DNA from: Impatiens glandulifera
Taxonomy: Eukaryota > Streptophyta > Magnoliopsida > Ericales > Balsaminaceae
DNA: 64,000 nucleotides
NCBI RefSeq assembly: GCF_907164915.1
Contig: NC_061862.1
Coordinates: 136,081,520 to 136,145,519 of the forward strand
Direction of reading: 5' to 3'
Position 1 is the first letter of the stretch. Every line of letters begins with the position of its first letter. Of the stretch, positions 12,261 to 23,833 are shown in pieces. The notes under the pieces are model-generated. The model was not told where the DNA came from. It did no database searches and was given only the letters and a program-made list of their open reading frames with translations. A program made the position numbers and the translations under genes.

Positions 12261-12496
12261 TATATATATATATATATAATATACAAAACTGTTAAAAGTA
12301 ATTTTGTTTCTTTTTTTTGTTTGTTAAGAAAAGTGACTTATAGTACTTAAATGGAAAAACACTATTAATGTGTTTTATGCTTTAATAATGAAATTTTGAA
12401 AACCGGCAATAGTGTTTGAAATTTTCACTCATGCATAAAATAAGTAACTGAAGATTAGAGAATAATATTTTTTTTCTTGTTATTAAAAATGTTATA

Positions 12497-12560
12497 ATGT
12501 AGATTTTATATACAAGAAATCAATGAGATTAATGTAATGGATATTTAGATTGCCTCATTG
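12497..12560 (+). promoter_or_regulatory. Decayed copy of the glycosyltransferase promoter
   Basis: The block TGTAGATTTTATATACAAGA and the following AATGTAATGGATATTTAGAT and TTGCCTC match the sequence just upstream of the intact gene (13638-13700). Only the promoter part is present here; no coding sequence follows. Confidence 0.6.
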
Positions 12561-13121
12561 ACCATTTTTTTCTTTCTTTAATGGTCAAATTTAGATGTTT
12601 TTATCGATAGGATTCGAATTTTAAATTATGTTAAAGGAGACTTCAATTATAAAAATTTTAGTTATTTAAGACTTTTTTATAAATGAATAAACGCAAGTGT
12701 TCTTAATTTAACATAATATTTTTTTCTTCATTAATTTACTACAATAGTAAAAACAAGATTAGATTTATTTTTTGGCCTACCATCCTTTTTAACAGCATTT
12801 AGCTTCAATTATTCTCACACATTATTTATTTTTTAAGGCATTTAAATCGTATTCGACAATTTTGAACGCGTATATCTCAGATAAATACCTAATTTGAAAT
12901 ATAAATATATTTAAATTAGTAAACTATACACAAAATTATGTTGTCATGAAATTCTTTTAAAATTATACAAAATCTATTTTTTTCAAATTTTCTCAATCTT
13001 TCCATATATTACCCATTATTTTAGTTACTCAAACCAAATTCGACAAATAAAAATACAAAATTTTTAAAATTAATATTCAATTTAAAAAAATAAATACCTT
13101 AAAAAATATTGTATTTTTTAT

Positions 13122-13165
13122 AGGAAAAACTAGACTCCATAGTCATAACCTCGACTTAACTAAAA
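13122..13165 (-). mobile_element. SINE-like fragment
   Basis: GGAAAAACTAGACTCCATAG followed by TCATAACCTCGAC resembles one end of the SINE-like element at 9695-9820. The internal promoter boxes are missing, so it is a truncated fragment. Confidence 0.35.
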
Positions 13166-13203
13166 ATATATATATATATAATTCTGAATCAAACCTTGTC
13201 TTA

Positions 13204-13410
13204 TAATGTAGATTTTATATACAAGAAATGAATTAAATCAATGTAATGGCCTTTTAGATTGCCTCCATTAACACTATATATATTAATAAATTACATAATA
13301 ATTATTTTCACAAAGATCTCAATCTTAATCAATGAAATCTTTCAGAGAAAAAAAAATGAAGATGGCGATGAATGTCATTTCTAAAATCGGATTATCTTTA
13401 TCAACATAAA
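13204..13410 (+). pseudogene. Truncated copy of the glycosyltransferase 5' end
   Basis: This stretch is a tandem relative of 13638-13840. It shares the TGTAGATTTTATATACAAGA block, the TATA region, the CACAAAGATCTC leader and a start codon at 13356. After ATGAAG the similarity continues through AAAATCGGATTATCTTTATC, then a stop ends a 17-codon frame and homology fades. It is a promoter-plus-first-codons duplicate of the intact gene about 435 bp downstream. It could still be transcribed, but it cannot make the enzyme. Confidence 0.65.
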
Positions 13411-13710
13411 AAATGAGACGAAAACAGACTCTAGAAATAGTCACCAACACGATTAAAGAGTGAATAATAAAACAAAGATTGCAAATATTATTTAAATTAC
13501 AAAAATTCAATCTAGCTAAATAAATATCGTATCATCTAACCAAACACAAATCTGAGAGGTAGAAAAAAGGAAAGATATTCACAATTTCTATATTACAAAA
13601 GCCAATAGTAGGGTAACTAACTAAATGACTTTTGTTTAATGTAGATTTTATATACAAGAAATGAACTAGATCAATGTAATGGACATCTAGATTGCCTCCA
13701 TTAACACTAT

Positions 13711-13721
13711 GTATATATATA
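13711..13721 (+). promoter_or_regulatory. Likely TATA box of the glycosyltransferase gene
   Basis: GTATATATATA lies about 75 bp before the start codon, leaving room for a short leader. The same position is TATA-like in the truncated copy at 13280. Confidence 0.5.
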
Positions 13722-13793
13722 CTTGAACAAATTACTAATATTTATTCTCACAAAGATCTCTCTATATTACTAAAATCTTGCAGAGGAAAAACA

Positions 13794-15119
13794 ATGAAGA
13801 AGCCTATCAACAAAATCTGGTTAGCTTTCTCAACATTCATGTTCATTTGGTTATTACTTCTCTATTCTTTCTCAATCTTGAAAACCAAGTTCATAAGCGA
13901 AAACAAAGTTTATCAGAACGTCGTCCATCGCGAAAAATCCTCCAATTGCTCCGGTCGATATATCTACATTCACAATCTTCCAACCCAATTCAACGTCGAC
14001 ATTCTTAAGAATTGCACAACTTTATTTAAATGGTTCAATATGTGCAAATCAATTTCAAACATGGGTCTTGGCAAAAAAACATCTCACAAGAATTGGTACG
14101 CTACAAATCAATTCAATCTAGAGATTATTTTTCATAATAGAATGAATCAATATGAATGTCTAACCAAGAATTCTTCATTAGCCACCGCCATTTACGTTCC
14201 CTACTACGCTGGATTCGACGTGGGTAGATTTCTATTCAGAAAAACAGACATCTCTGTTCGTGATAAAAACGTTGTTGATTTAGTAAATTGGTTAACTAAA
14301 CAACCAGAATGGAAAAAAATGTCTGGATTAGACCATTTCTTAATAAGTGGAAGAGTAACATGGGATTACCGACGACAATCTGATGAACAATCAAGCTGGG
14401 GAAACAAACTATTTCTCACGCCAGAAATTCGTAACATGACAGCTTTGATTATCGAAAAAGACCCATTTGATAACAAACTCGAAGTAGCAATTCCATACCC
14501 ATCTTATTTCCATCCATCAAATTCAATTGAAATCAAAAAATGGCAAAATGAAGTTAAAAAAATGAAAAAAAAATTCCTCTTCTCCTTCATCGGTTCGCCA
14601 CGTCCAAAAGATAATAAGTCAAATCGAGGTGAAATCATTAACCAATGTTTAAAAAGCCGGCGTTGTAATTTACTAGACTGTAAAAACAACAAATGTGATG
14701 ATCCATTATTAGTTATAAAAGCTTTTGGAAAATCGAAATTCTGTTTACAACCTGCGGGAGATACATATACTAGAAGATCAACTTTTGATGCAATACTTGC
14801 TGGTTGTGTGCCGGTTTTCTTTCATCGGAGATCGGCTTATGGTCAGTATGTTTGGCATTTACCTAAGAATTATACAAAGTATTCTGTGATTATAAATGAG
14901 AATGAAGTGAAAGAAGGAAAAGTGAATATTGAAAAGGTGTTGGGGAAGATATCGAAGATGGAGGTGATGGCTATGAGAGAGGAAGTGGTGAAGTTGATAC
15001 CTAAATTGCTTTATGTTAATCCGATGAAGAAGGTGGAGAAAGGATTGGAAGATGCGTTTGAGATTGCTGTTAAAGGGGTTTTAGAGAGAATTAAGGAGAG
15101 ACAGAAAAAAATTATTTGA
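13794..15119 (+). CDS. GT47 xyloglucan galactosyltransferase-like protein
   Basis: The product is a single-exon, 441-residue type II Golgi membrane protein of the exostosin (GT47) family, closest by motif to plant MUR3/XLT2-like xyloglucan galactosyltransferases. These add galactose to xyloglucan side chains in the Golgi. A short basic tail and a membrane anchor (about residues 8-29) precede the luminal domain, which starts at GRYIYIHNLP (54-63). Further family blocks are VAIPYPSYFHP (231-241), FLFSFIGSPRP (261-271) and the nucleotide-sugar block FCLQPAGDTYTRRSTFDAIL (317-336), then GCVPVFF and WHLPKNYTKYSV. Length and motifs look complete. I chose ATG 13794 because it directly precedes the anchor and follows a TATA box and leader; the same frame is open further upstream but offers no ATG. 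Exact acceptor specificity cannot be read from sequence. Confidence 0.9.
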   Translation: MKKPINKIWLAFSTFMFIWLLLLYSFSILKTKFISENKVYQNVVHREKSSNCSGRYIYIHNLPTQFNVDILKNCTTLFKWFNMCKSISNMGLGKKTSHKNWYATNQFNLEIIFHNRMNQYECLTKNSSLATAIYVPYYAGFDVGRFLFRKTDISVRDKNVVDLVNWLTKQPEWKKMSGLDHFLISGRVTWDYRRQSDEQSSWGNKLFLTPEIRNMTALIIEKDPFDNKLEVAIPYPSYFHPSNSIEIKKWQNEVKKMKKKFLFSFIGSPRPKDNKSNRGEIINQCLKSRRCNLLDCKNNKCDDPLLVIKAFGKSKFCLQPAGDTYTRRSTFDAILAGCVPVFFHRRSAYGQYVWHLPKNYTKYSVIINENEVKEGKVNIEKVLGKISKMEVMAMREEVVKLIPKLLYVNPMKKVEKGLEDAFEIAVKGVLERIKERQKKII

Positions 15120-16080
15120 AAATTTTATATTTTCTTTTCTAGATATATTTTCATATTGGAGTTATATGTGAAATTAATTTATAATAGAAATGATATTTTT
15201 GTTGTTTTAGTAATATCTACAAATTTAATTATATATATATATTTTGTAGGCAATTTGTATTTATATAACAAAATTGAAACTATATTGTTGGTAAGGAGAT
15301 TACAATTTCATATTTTATTTCACTGGATCGAGTTTTATGCGGTAATAATGATTTAATAATGATTTTGTACCTCTATTATGTTTCAGTTTTATGTGTGCCA
15401 AACAATTTAATAACCATGTTTCATTGTATGCGGAAACATTCCACTAAAAAGACTAATTAAGATTGTGAAAGATGTTTTATTTAAATATTCTTTTTCTATC
15501 TTAGATACTAAAATAAGAAAAAAAATAAAGTTTATGCATATTTCATCACTTCTATTTTGTTTATTTAAAGAATGGATATGAGTGTATCCTAACTTTTTTG
15601 CTTAATTTTTCTTCATTTCTTTTTCTTTTAATTTTTTTTTAAAGTTGAAAATTCTATTTTCCTTGGCCTCTTTAATTATTTTTCTATATGTGAGGGTATC
15701 TTGTTTCTCTTCTCATCATTCAGATTTGAATTAGTGTTGTGTTTTGTTCAGTTCGAAATCATGTTTAACTAGATCAGATTTTTCGTCTCGAATTTTTATA
15801 TCCGAATAAAACTCTCAACTATTGATGAATCGTTTTCAATTCATACTCTTTCATTGTGTTGGTGATTTTTTCTTGAGTCTATATATGTCATTTCTTAACA
15901 ACAAAGGAGATGAAATAACCGAATTTAGAGTTATTTTTCTGGATCGAGTGGGTCATCGAGAGCAAACAAGAATCACTCTGGATCAAGTGGGTCCACACCC
16001 GATTTATGAAACACGAAACAAGCATTTGGACATCCAAAATAAGCGAACGTATGAGATGGTCGTTAAAGAAAATCCTTAAG
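15120..16080. other. 3' flank and intergenic DNA
   Basis: AT-rich sequence following the glycosyltransferase stop. Short open frames at 15156-15356 and 15822-16079 show no recognisable motif. No gene is supported. Confidence 0.5.
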
Positions 16081-16129
16081 CTAATAAACAATATTGTAGG
16101 ACTTTTTGACATTAGCTAAGGAGACGGCA

Positions 16130-17076
16130 TAAACACAATGTTTTGACATAATCCTTAGTATGAGGACCAACCGCTAATCAATAAAGATGAATTCAGAAAC
16201 GTGAGGATCAGACGAGACTGTCTAGCTGCCAAGGTCAGAGACATTAAATACTGGCTATGAAATTCACTCCTTAGACGAATACCGGTGGGGCGACGCATTC
16301 TGGAAAAACGAGAAGATGATTTCAAGAAAAGTGTGGAACACTATCCGAGAGAAGGAGAAAACAATAGATTGGGCTAATCTGGTCTGATCGTCAAAAGTTA
16401 TCCCGAGACACCAATTCATCTTATGGCTTGCATTTCGGGAAAGGCTAAACACAAGAGATCGCATCAGGAAGTACATGGAAATTCCAGATCCAAGTTGTCT
16501 GTTGTGTGAAAGGAATGAAGAAACAATATATCATTTATTTGGTTGTTGTCCTTACACATCGAAGCTATGGAAGAAGTTTGCCAGAAGCATGAAAATGGTT
16601 AGTCAACCTACAGAATGGAAAGAGATCAAAAAAAAGAAGCCATACACAAAGCAAAGGGAAAAAGTTTCATGTCAAGTGTTTTTAAAAGCAGCTTCGGTAC
16701 AATTGTCTACCACATATGGCGAGAAAGGAACGCAAGGGTGCACTCGAGAATAAGAAGAAGTGTAGAGGAGACATGGGAAGACATAATATTCGATAGTAGC
16801 ACAAATCTACAAACACTGAGACGAGTACCCATGACTGAGCAAAATTGGAAACTAAGATGGAACTGGAAAATCACATTTAAAGAAGTCACGAGAACGAAAT
16901 TTATTTAGTTAGATAAACGCTTTCAATTGTTTGTGTGTTTTGTAATTCATTTATTTTAGACGATTACGAACTAAATTTTCTTATGATTGTCTAGGAAAAT
17001 ACAGAAACTCATTTGGTTTTTTTACCCTTTTCGGAATTTTTAATAAAATGATGTTAAGTTGTTTTCCCAAAAAAAA
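16130..17076 (+). mobile_element. 5'-truncated LINE, 3' end
   Basis: The stretch encodes the C-terminal part of a plant L1-type LINE ORF2 and ends in a short A-run (17069-17076), preceded by a 3' UTR containing TTTTTACCCTTTTCGGAATT. The same UTR block occurs, inverted, at the 3' end of the LINE at 31111-38760, so both belong to related families. Endonuclease and reverse transcriptase are missing, consistent with 5' truncation on insertion. Left border and target duplication were not resolved. Confidence 0.75.
16230..16908 (+). pseudogene. LINE ORF2 C-terminal zinc-binding (zf-RVT) remnant
   Basis: Pieces of the reverse-transcriptase zinc-binding domain are readable: PRHQFILWLAFRERLNTRDR and then CLLCERNEETIYHLFGCCPY, with the C-x2-C...H...C pattern. 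A frameshift near 16615-16680 moves the rest (FGTIVYHIWRERNARVHS) to another frame, which runs to a stop at 16908. An in-frame stop also interrupts the start. It is not translatable as one protein. Confidence 0.8.
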
Positions 17077-17079
17077 GTT

Positions 17080-18780
17080 ATTGTGTGTACCTTATTCTTT
17101 TTGTCGATTGTGTTCATTATCCAAGTCATTACTATTGCATCAATCATCCTCTAAAATGTTGATTTTTTATGATCCTCAAAAATCTTGCAAGAATCGTTGA
17201 TGAAGCATGTCTTCATCTTCGATAGTAGACCAAGACCAAGTCGAATACTAGTACTTCATTCGGAATAATTCAGTCGAGTAAGAATCGTTGATGTGAGAAT
17301 AATTAATTCTCCTCCATGTAGATAAGAGAATCAGTTCGATCATATTTTCTTTTCTACCATATATCATTGATGGCTAAAAGAATCGTGTTAATTTTCATTC
17401 GAATTGAGTTAGGGTTTTAACTAAGAATTTGTCGAAAATAATCAGTAAATCTTGAGATTAATCAACTATAGAGTGGTTGTCACAATATAGAGTGCATCAT
17501 CCCAATAAGCTATAAATGGTTTATCGGTGAATTGAGATTATCGTTGTACAATATATAAAATATTATGCTTACTTCTTCTCGATTTACTCGATTCATTGAT
17601 ACATTTCTGTAATTTTTTATTCAATTTGATAATTGGTTCTTAAAAGATTTCTACAATTTTTAATGCAGTTTGATATCCATAACCATGAGTTCATAAATAA
17701 TTTTTTTGCAAATTTTCATGCAATTTAATTATCATAACCATTAGTGTTTTAGTAGATTATCATAATGCAGTTAGATTTTTCATGTCACTTTCTTAAAGTT
17801 TATCTAAGTCCATATAGACTATTTTTTAATTTACTTGATTTTAGAATCACACTTAAAATTATATATTTTTTATACATATATCTTCTTCAAGAGTTCAATT
17901 AGTCTAAAAATAATATTTGCTGGCAACGTACAAAGAATATTGATTAAAATCAATTTCAAATTTTTGATTATAATCTTTAATTACAAATCTTATTTTGAAT
18001 TTATTTAATGTGTTATTATCTCTATTCATTATTTTAATATTGAAGTCAAAATCCATTTTTAACTAAAAATACACACATCTTGATATTCTTGAAAAGAAAG
18101 ATTTGTGTAGATATAGTATAATCATTAACATATATAAAATATAAGTTAAATAATGTTTTTTTATGTCTTCAAAGATTTATATGATGATAAACATTAAAAT
18201 TTTAATTACCTAATTTATAAATTATTTTGAATAAATAAAATTAAAATAATTAAAATTAATGTCAAAATTTTATTAATTAATTAATGAGCCAGCCAATTAC
18301 TATTTAGGACTCAAACATGAGCTAATTTTACTAAACGAGACTCGAACTTTGTATCGAGCAATTTGAGAGCTCGAATTATCAAATATTTGACGGGTTTTTC
18401 TACCCATCGCACGCCGTTTAGTCGGTCTATTTTAAATTAGGCGGCATTAGTTTATTTTTTTATTTAATTCAACTTCACTTATTACTTGAGTTTTAAATAT
18501 TTTTTATACAAAACAAACCTAGGTCTCTTCCTCTTTTCCATTGGTGTCTCTTCCATCATACCCATTTTTTCTTCCATCCCATTCTTTAAAAACCACTCCA
18601 TATTGTTGCCAACTCAGCTTCCATATTCTGCATCTCCTTCTCTTTTACGGATTAATGATGCATAACTTGACACATGTCAGTTTTAATATATAATAATTTA
18701 ATATATTATTTACTCCTTTAAATTCTCAACCATAACCATAATAAAGTTTATGAGGTAAGGGTGAGAGAAAAAAATTTAAA
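17080..18780. other. No gene seen
   Basis: AT-rich intergenic sequence with no open frame of interest and no clear transposon ends. Confidence 0.5.
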
Positions 18781-18799
18781 GACTGACATGTGTGAAGTT

Positions 18800-18951
18800 G
18801 TGAATGAATTTAGTGCCTGTATAGATAACATCGAACTAACCCCTTTACGGCTAGGAGTTCGTGCAGCTTTCTCTAGTTCGTCCATATATCATATTGGGTC
18901 TGCTCCTTCATCAACCTCAAGTACTGCAAAACTTGCATATGAAGTGCAACT
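18800..18951 (-). pseudogene. GTD-binding (myosin-binding-like) exon remnant, distal part
   Basis: On the minus strand this stretch continues the exon at 23834-24110 across the copia insertion: ALHMQVLQYLRLMKEQTQYD, then a frame disruption. The text is the second half of the GTD-binding/DUF593 coiled-coil motif of plant myosin-binding (zein-binding, FLOURY1-like) proteins. A stop follows within about 15 codons, so the exon was dead or is decayed. Confidence 0.65.
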
Positions 18952-19261
18952 TGTTGTATTACTCCTGGCTGTTACAATGTTTACAAATAAATGGAAGATC
19001 TGCATTAATGAGGAAAACGCCAGATTTGCAATGATGAAAAAAACAAAATATTTGCAATAATGAGGAAAATAAAATATTTTCAATAAATTTCATTAAATTA
19101 GAAAATTAAGAGTTTTTTTTTTATTTTAGTATAAATAAAGTGTATGTTTCTCTCATTTGAGAAGAAAAATAAGAGAGAGATAACAATTCTTGTAATCGTT
19201 TTTTTAAGATTTTATAGAAATTTCTCAAAATTTTGTGAGTGATTCTATTCCTAGGCTAACA
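18952..19261 (+). repeat. 5' LTR of the copia element
   Basis: Starts TGTTGTATTACTCC and ends GGCTAACA. A TATA-like TATAAATAA lies at about 19130. It is nearly identical to the 3' LTR. Confidence 0.95.
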
Positions 19262-19263
19262 TT

Positions 19264-19275
19264 TGGTATCAGAGC
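19264..19275 (+). promoter_or_regulatory. Primer-binding site
   Basis: TGGTATCAGAGC, complementary to the 3' end of initiator tRNA-Met, two bases after the 5' LTR, as usual in plant copia elements. Confidence 0.9.
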
Positions 19276-19284
19276 ATCAGGTGA

Positions 19285-22200
19285 ATGCCCAAAATCATCC
19301 GGTGGGATCAAATGTCGAAGGGTGCAGGATCATTAGGAGCGCAGCAAAACAATGACATATTCCACTATCCGCAGCTAACACACACGAACTACATCAGTTG
19401 GGTGATTCGTGTACAGGCTATGATGGAGGACCAAGGAGTATGGGAGGCAGTCGAGTCAGTAGAAGGCACAGAGATTGATGTCCGACTTGATAAGAAGGCG
19501 AGATCACATCTTCTACAAGCACTTCCGGAGGATCTTCTAATGCAGGTGGCAAATAAGAAGACAGCGAAGGAAGTGTGGGATTGTCTCAAGACGAGGTTCG
19601 TCGGCGCAGACCGAGTGAAGAATGCACGATTGCAGGCATTGAAGAGTGAGTTTGATAGGATGCATATGAACGACAGTGAGTCGCTCGATCAATATGCTGG
19701 TCGACTCACATCCATATCAGTCAGGTACTCAAGCCTTGGAGAAACACTAAATGATATTGCGATAGTAAAGAAGCTCTTCGACACCGTGCCAGAAAGGTTT
19801 ATCAGTGTGGTAGCCGGCATCGAGCAGTTTTACAACCTCGAGACGTTAACATTTGAGGAAGCTGTTGGAAGGCTGAAGGTCTTCGAGGAGCGTACGCGCA
19901 AGAAAAACACAAACTTTGAAGGAAACGAAGGACAAGTGCTACTCACTCAGGAGGAGTGGAAGGCATGGTTGAAAAAGGACGAGGAAGACTCATTGAACCA
20001 GTGGAAAAAGGATTCCACAGATAGTGGGACCCGTGGTCAAGGAGGTAGAACCCGAGGTAGAGGCCAAGGGAGAGGAGGCCGAGGAGCACCATCTCGGAAA
20101 GACAAAGAAGGTGGTTCAGGTGGTCGAGGATCTCCTCGAGACAAGAGTCACATTCGTTGTTTTAATTGCAACGAGATGGGACATTACTCAACACAATGTC
20201 GAGCAAAGAAGAACGAGGTATCACACCTTACCCACGCAGACAACGTCGAACCAGCATTACTTATGGCAATCTCGGAGGAGATTCCTCCAATCAATGTTGT
20301 CATGCTGAATGAAATGAAGCTGACTCCAGAAATTCTAGAAGCTAAGAACGATGAGACATCAAGAGATGCTTGGTTCTTGGACAATGGCGCTAGCAATCAC
20401 ATGACTGGCGATAAAGAGAAGTTCTTTGAACTAGACGAGGCAGTCACTGGAAAGGTGAAGTTCGGAGATGGTTCCACGGTACAAATTTGTGGTAAAGGTT
20501 CTATCATGTTCGAATGCAAAAATGGTGACCAGTGGCTTCTCGAGGGGGTTTTTTTCATTCCTTCTTTAAAAAGTAATCTAGTGAGTCTAGGGCAACTTAC
20601 CGAGACAGGTCACAGGGTGGTGATGGATGGAGAAGAGCTTGAAGTCTTCGCTAAGAACCCTTCATGCCTTATCATGAAAGTGAGACGAACGCATAATCGA
20701 CTATATCAAATTTGCTTGAAATTAGCAAAAACGGTTTGTGTTTTAGCTAATCTTGAAGATCCAGCATGGTTATGGCACGCTCGTCTCGGTCATGTTAACT
20801 TCCAAGCACTAAAGTCCCTCATAAATAAGGGAATGGCTGCTGGTGTTCCAAAAATTTCTCCTCCAAAACAACTTTGTCGAACATGCCTAGTTGCAAAACA
20901 AACGAGACAGCCGTTTGCGTTAGAAGCCAAGTTCCGAGCGAAAAAGCCACTCGAATTGTTGCACATTGACTTATGTGGGCCAATCACGCCATCAACCCCA
21001 GGAGGAAATCGATACTTCATGCTGATTGTTGATGATAATTCCAGGTGGACGTGGCTCCATATGTTGAAAACAAAGGACGAAGCATGCTCTTCATTTAAGA
21101 AGACGAAGCAATTGGTCGAGAATGTGACTGGACTTCGAATCAAAGTCCTTCGTTCAGATAGAGGAGGTGAATTCTTCTCGAGGGAATTTAGAGAGATGTG
21201 TGAAGAAGCAGGGATAGAGCGACAATTCACAGCACCATACTCTCCTCAACAAAATGGTGTGGTGGAGAGGCGTAATCGAACAGTGATGGCCATGGCTAGG
21301 TCGTTGCTCAAAAGCATGGCAGTCCCGAGCAAGTATTGGGGGGAGGCAGTTCGTCATGCAGTCTATCTTCTCAACCGGGTTCCAACCAAAGCTGTTCGAG
21401 ACAAAACTCCATTTGAGATGTGGACTGGAATGAAGCCACACCTAGCGCACCTTCGTGTTTTTGGGTGTACTGCGCATGCCAAGGTGACCACTCCCCATCT
21501 AAAAAAGTTAGACGATAGAAGTCAGTCGTTTGTCTATTTAGGTGTCGAAGAAGGAAGTAAGGCACACAGGTTGCTCGAACCACAAAATGACAAGATCCAT
21601 GTGAGTCGTGACGTTGTGTTCGAAGAAAGTGCAGCATGGGATTGGAAAAATGAAAAGAGTGATCAACCCTTCAAAGTTTACGAAGAGGTTAATCACGAGC
21701 ATGTTGGAATTCGAACGTTCCCATTTGAGAGTGGATCGACAAGAGGACAGTATACTTCAGAAATGTTCCAAGAGGCTGTCTCGAATCCTCCACATCTCGA
21801 GCAAGTGACTGAACAAACAGACCAAGGCGATGGTTTACCCACTCCATGGTCAGGTGGACACATTGGGAGTGATGAAGGACCTGTTCGATACAAGAACATG
21901 ACCGATATCTTGGAAGAAACACCTCGAGTGACACTTGATTTTGAAGACTTGATGTTAGCACGGACGGAGGAACCTTCTTGCTACAATGAAGCGGTTGGAC
22001 AACCACAATGGGAAGAAGCAATGACTAAAGAAATTGAAGCCATCGAGAAGAATGAGACGTGGTCTCTCGTTCCATTACCAGTCGGACACAAGGTAATTGG
22101 ACTCAAATGGGTATTTAAGCTCAAGAAAAACTCAGATAGTGAGGTGATCCAACACAAAGCTCGTTTAGTTGCAAAGGGATATGTGCAACGACAAGGTATT

Positions 22201-23514
22201 GACTTCGAAGAAACCTTCGCTCCAGTTGCTCGAATGGACACAATTCGAGTCATTCTTGCCTTGGCAGTCAATTGTGGTTGGAAAATTTATCATCTCGATG
22301 TAAAGTCAGCTTTTCTCAATGGAGAACTGGAAGAGGAAGTGTACGTAACTCAACCGGAAGGATTCAAGGCAACAGGGAAGGAGAATATGGTGCTTAAATT
22401 AAAAAAGGCATTGTATGGCCTAAGGCAAGCTCCTCGTACGTGGAATCTAAAGTTGGACAAAAGTTTGAAGAAAATGGGCTTCGAAAAGTGTACACAGGAG
22501 CAAGCGGTGTACACAAGAGGCAACGGTAATACCCGAATTATTGTTGGTATTTACGTGGATGATCTTATTTTAACAGGTGGAGATCCAAAGGGTGTCAAAC
22601 TTTTCAAAAAGCAGATAATGGGGGAGTTCGAGATGAGTGATCTCGGATTGCTTTCATACTACCTTGGAATCGAGGTAGATCAGTTCGAAGGAGGTGTATC
22701 GATCAAGCAGACAACATATGCCAAAAAGGTGCTGAACCAATTTGGAATGCTTGATTGTAACTCAACAAAGGCACCAATGGAGCATAGGGCTCAACTCTAT
22801 AAGGATCCCGAAGGACAACCGATTGATGCAACTGAATATCGAAGAGTCATTGGTTGTCTGCGATATCTCCTTCATACAAGACCAGATCTTTCTTATGCTG
22901 TTGGTGTTGTTAGTAGATTCATGGAGAGGCCAACTGAGATACATCACAAGGCAGTGAAGCAGGTGCTTCGATACCTTCAAGGCACTATACACTTAGGTCT
23001 AGTGTTTCGAAAAGGAGGTGGTGACGAGGAAATAGTGGGTTACTCTGATAGTGATCTCGCAGGTGACCTAGATGACCGGAAAAGTACGGGGGGCATGGCG
23101 TTCTAGATTAACGATAGTCTTGTTTCGTGGAACTCCCAGAAACAGAAAACAGTGGCATTATCCTCATGTGAAGCAGAGTTCATGGCTGCAGCAGCGGCAG
23201 CGTGTCAAGCACTTTGGTTGAAATCATTGTTGTTTGAACTAAGTGGTTCGAAACTTAAGGCAGTGAAGCTCTACGTTGACAACAAGTCTGCACTTGCACT
23301 CATGAAAAACCCAGTTTTTCATGGTCGTAGCAAACACATCGACACGAAATATCATTTCATTCGAGAGTGTGTTGAAGGAAGTCAAATCAAAGTAGAGTTT
23401 GTTCGAACGGATGAACAGAAAGCCGACAAACTTACAAAAGCTTTGCCAGCATCAAAACTGGTGATGATGCGACACTTGATCGGTGTTCGTGATCTCGAAC
23501 CACGCCAGGACTAA
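19285..23514 (+). pseudogene. Copia gag-pol polyprotein with one nonsense codon
   Basis: The frame opens 10 bp after the primer site and runs 1273 codons to TAG at 23104-23106, then continues in the same frame to 23514. Domain order with rough residue numbers: gag (about 30-250); Gly/Arg-rich tract and CCHC knuckle CFNCNEMGHYSTQC (about 291); aspartic protease DNGASNHM (about 366); LWHARLGH and LCRTCLVAKQ of the integrase zinc region (about 495-540); integrase core with HIDLCGP, SDRGGEFF and QQNGVVERRNR (DDE); reverse transcriptase with DVKSAFLNGE and YVDD (about 1000-1095); RNase H with YSDSDLAGD. The TAG falls in RNase H between GGMAF and INDSLVSWNS, so the last 136 codons are lost unless the stop is read through. 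Confidence 0.92.
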
Positions 23515-23523
23515 GGGGGAGAA
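23513..23523 (+). promoter_or_regulatory. Polypurine tract
   Basis: AAGGGGGAGAA immediately before the 3' LTR; the plus-strand primer site. Confidence 0.85.
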
Positions 23524-23833
23524 TGTTGTATTACTCCTGGCTGTTACAATGTTTACAAATAAATGGAAGATCTGCATTAATGAGGAAAACGGCAGATTTG
23601 CAATGATGAAGAAAACAAAATATTTGCAATAATGAGGAAAATAATATATTTTCAATAAATTTCATTAAATTAGAAAATTAAGAGTTTTTTTTTATTTTAG
23701 TATAAATAAAGTGTATGTTTCTCTCATTTGAGGAAGAAAAATAAGAGAGAGATAACAATTCTTGTAATCGTTTTTTTAAGATTTTATAGAAATTTTTCAA
23801 AATTTTGTGAGTGATTCTATTCTTGGGCCAACA
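23524..23833 (+). repeat. 3' LTR of the copia element
   Basis: Same 310-bp length as the 5' LTR, starting TGTTGTATTACTCC and ending GGGCCAACA, followed by the duplicated target CAACT. Confidence 0.95.

Larger units (their letters stand above)
18952..23833 (+). mobile_element. Ty1/copia retrotransposon, full length (4882 bp)
   Basis: The element has two 310-bp LTRs (18952-19261 and 23524-23833), a perfect 5-bp target duplication CAACT (18947-18951 and 23834-23838), a primer-binding site, a purine tract and one gag-pol frame in the copia order (protease, integrase, reverse transcriptase, RNase H). By eye the LTRs differ at seven substitutions and two single-base indels, so the insertion is fairly young. 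One in-frame TAG in RNase H is the only coding lesion I found. It sits inside a GTD-binding-like exon on the opposite strand. Confidence 0.95.

Noticed and set aside
13692..13793. Upstream extension of the glycosyltransferase frame
   Set aside because: The frame is open but has no ATG before 13794 and overlaps the TATA box and leader; the membrane anchor follows the chosen start directly.
20790..21230. Minus-strand frame of 146 codons inside the copia element
   Set aside because: It is the antisense shadow of the integrase coding region.
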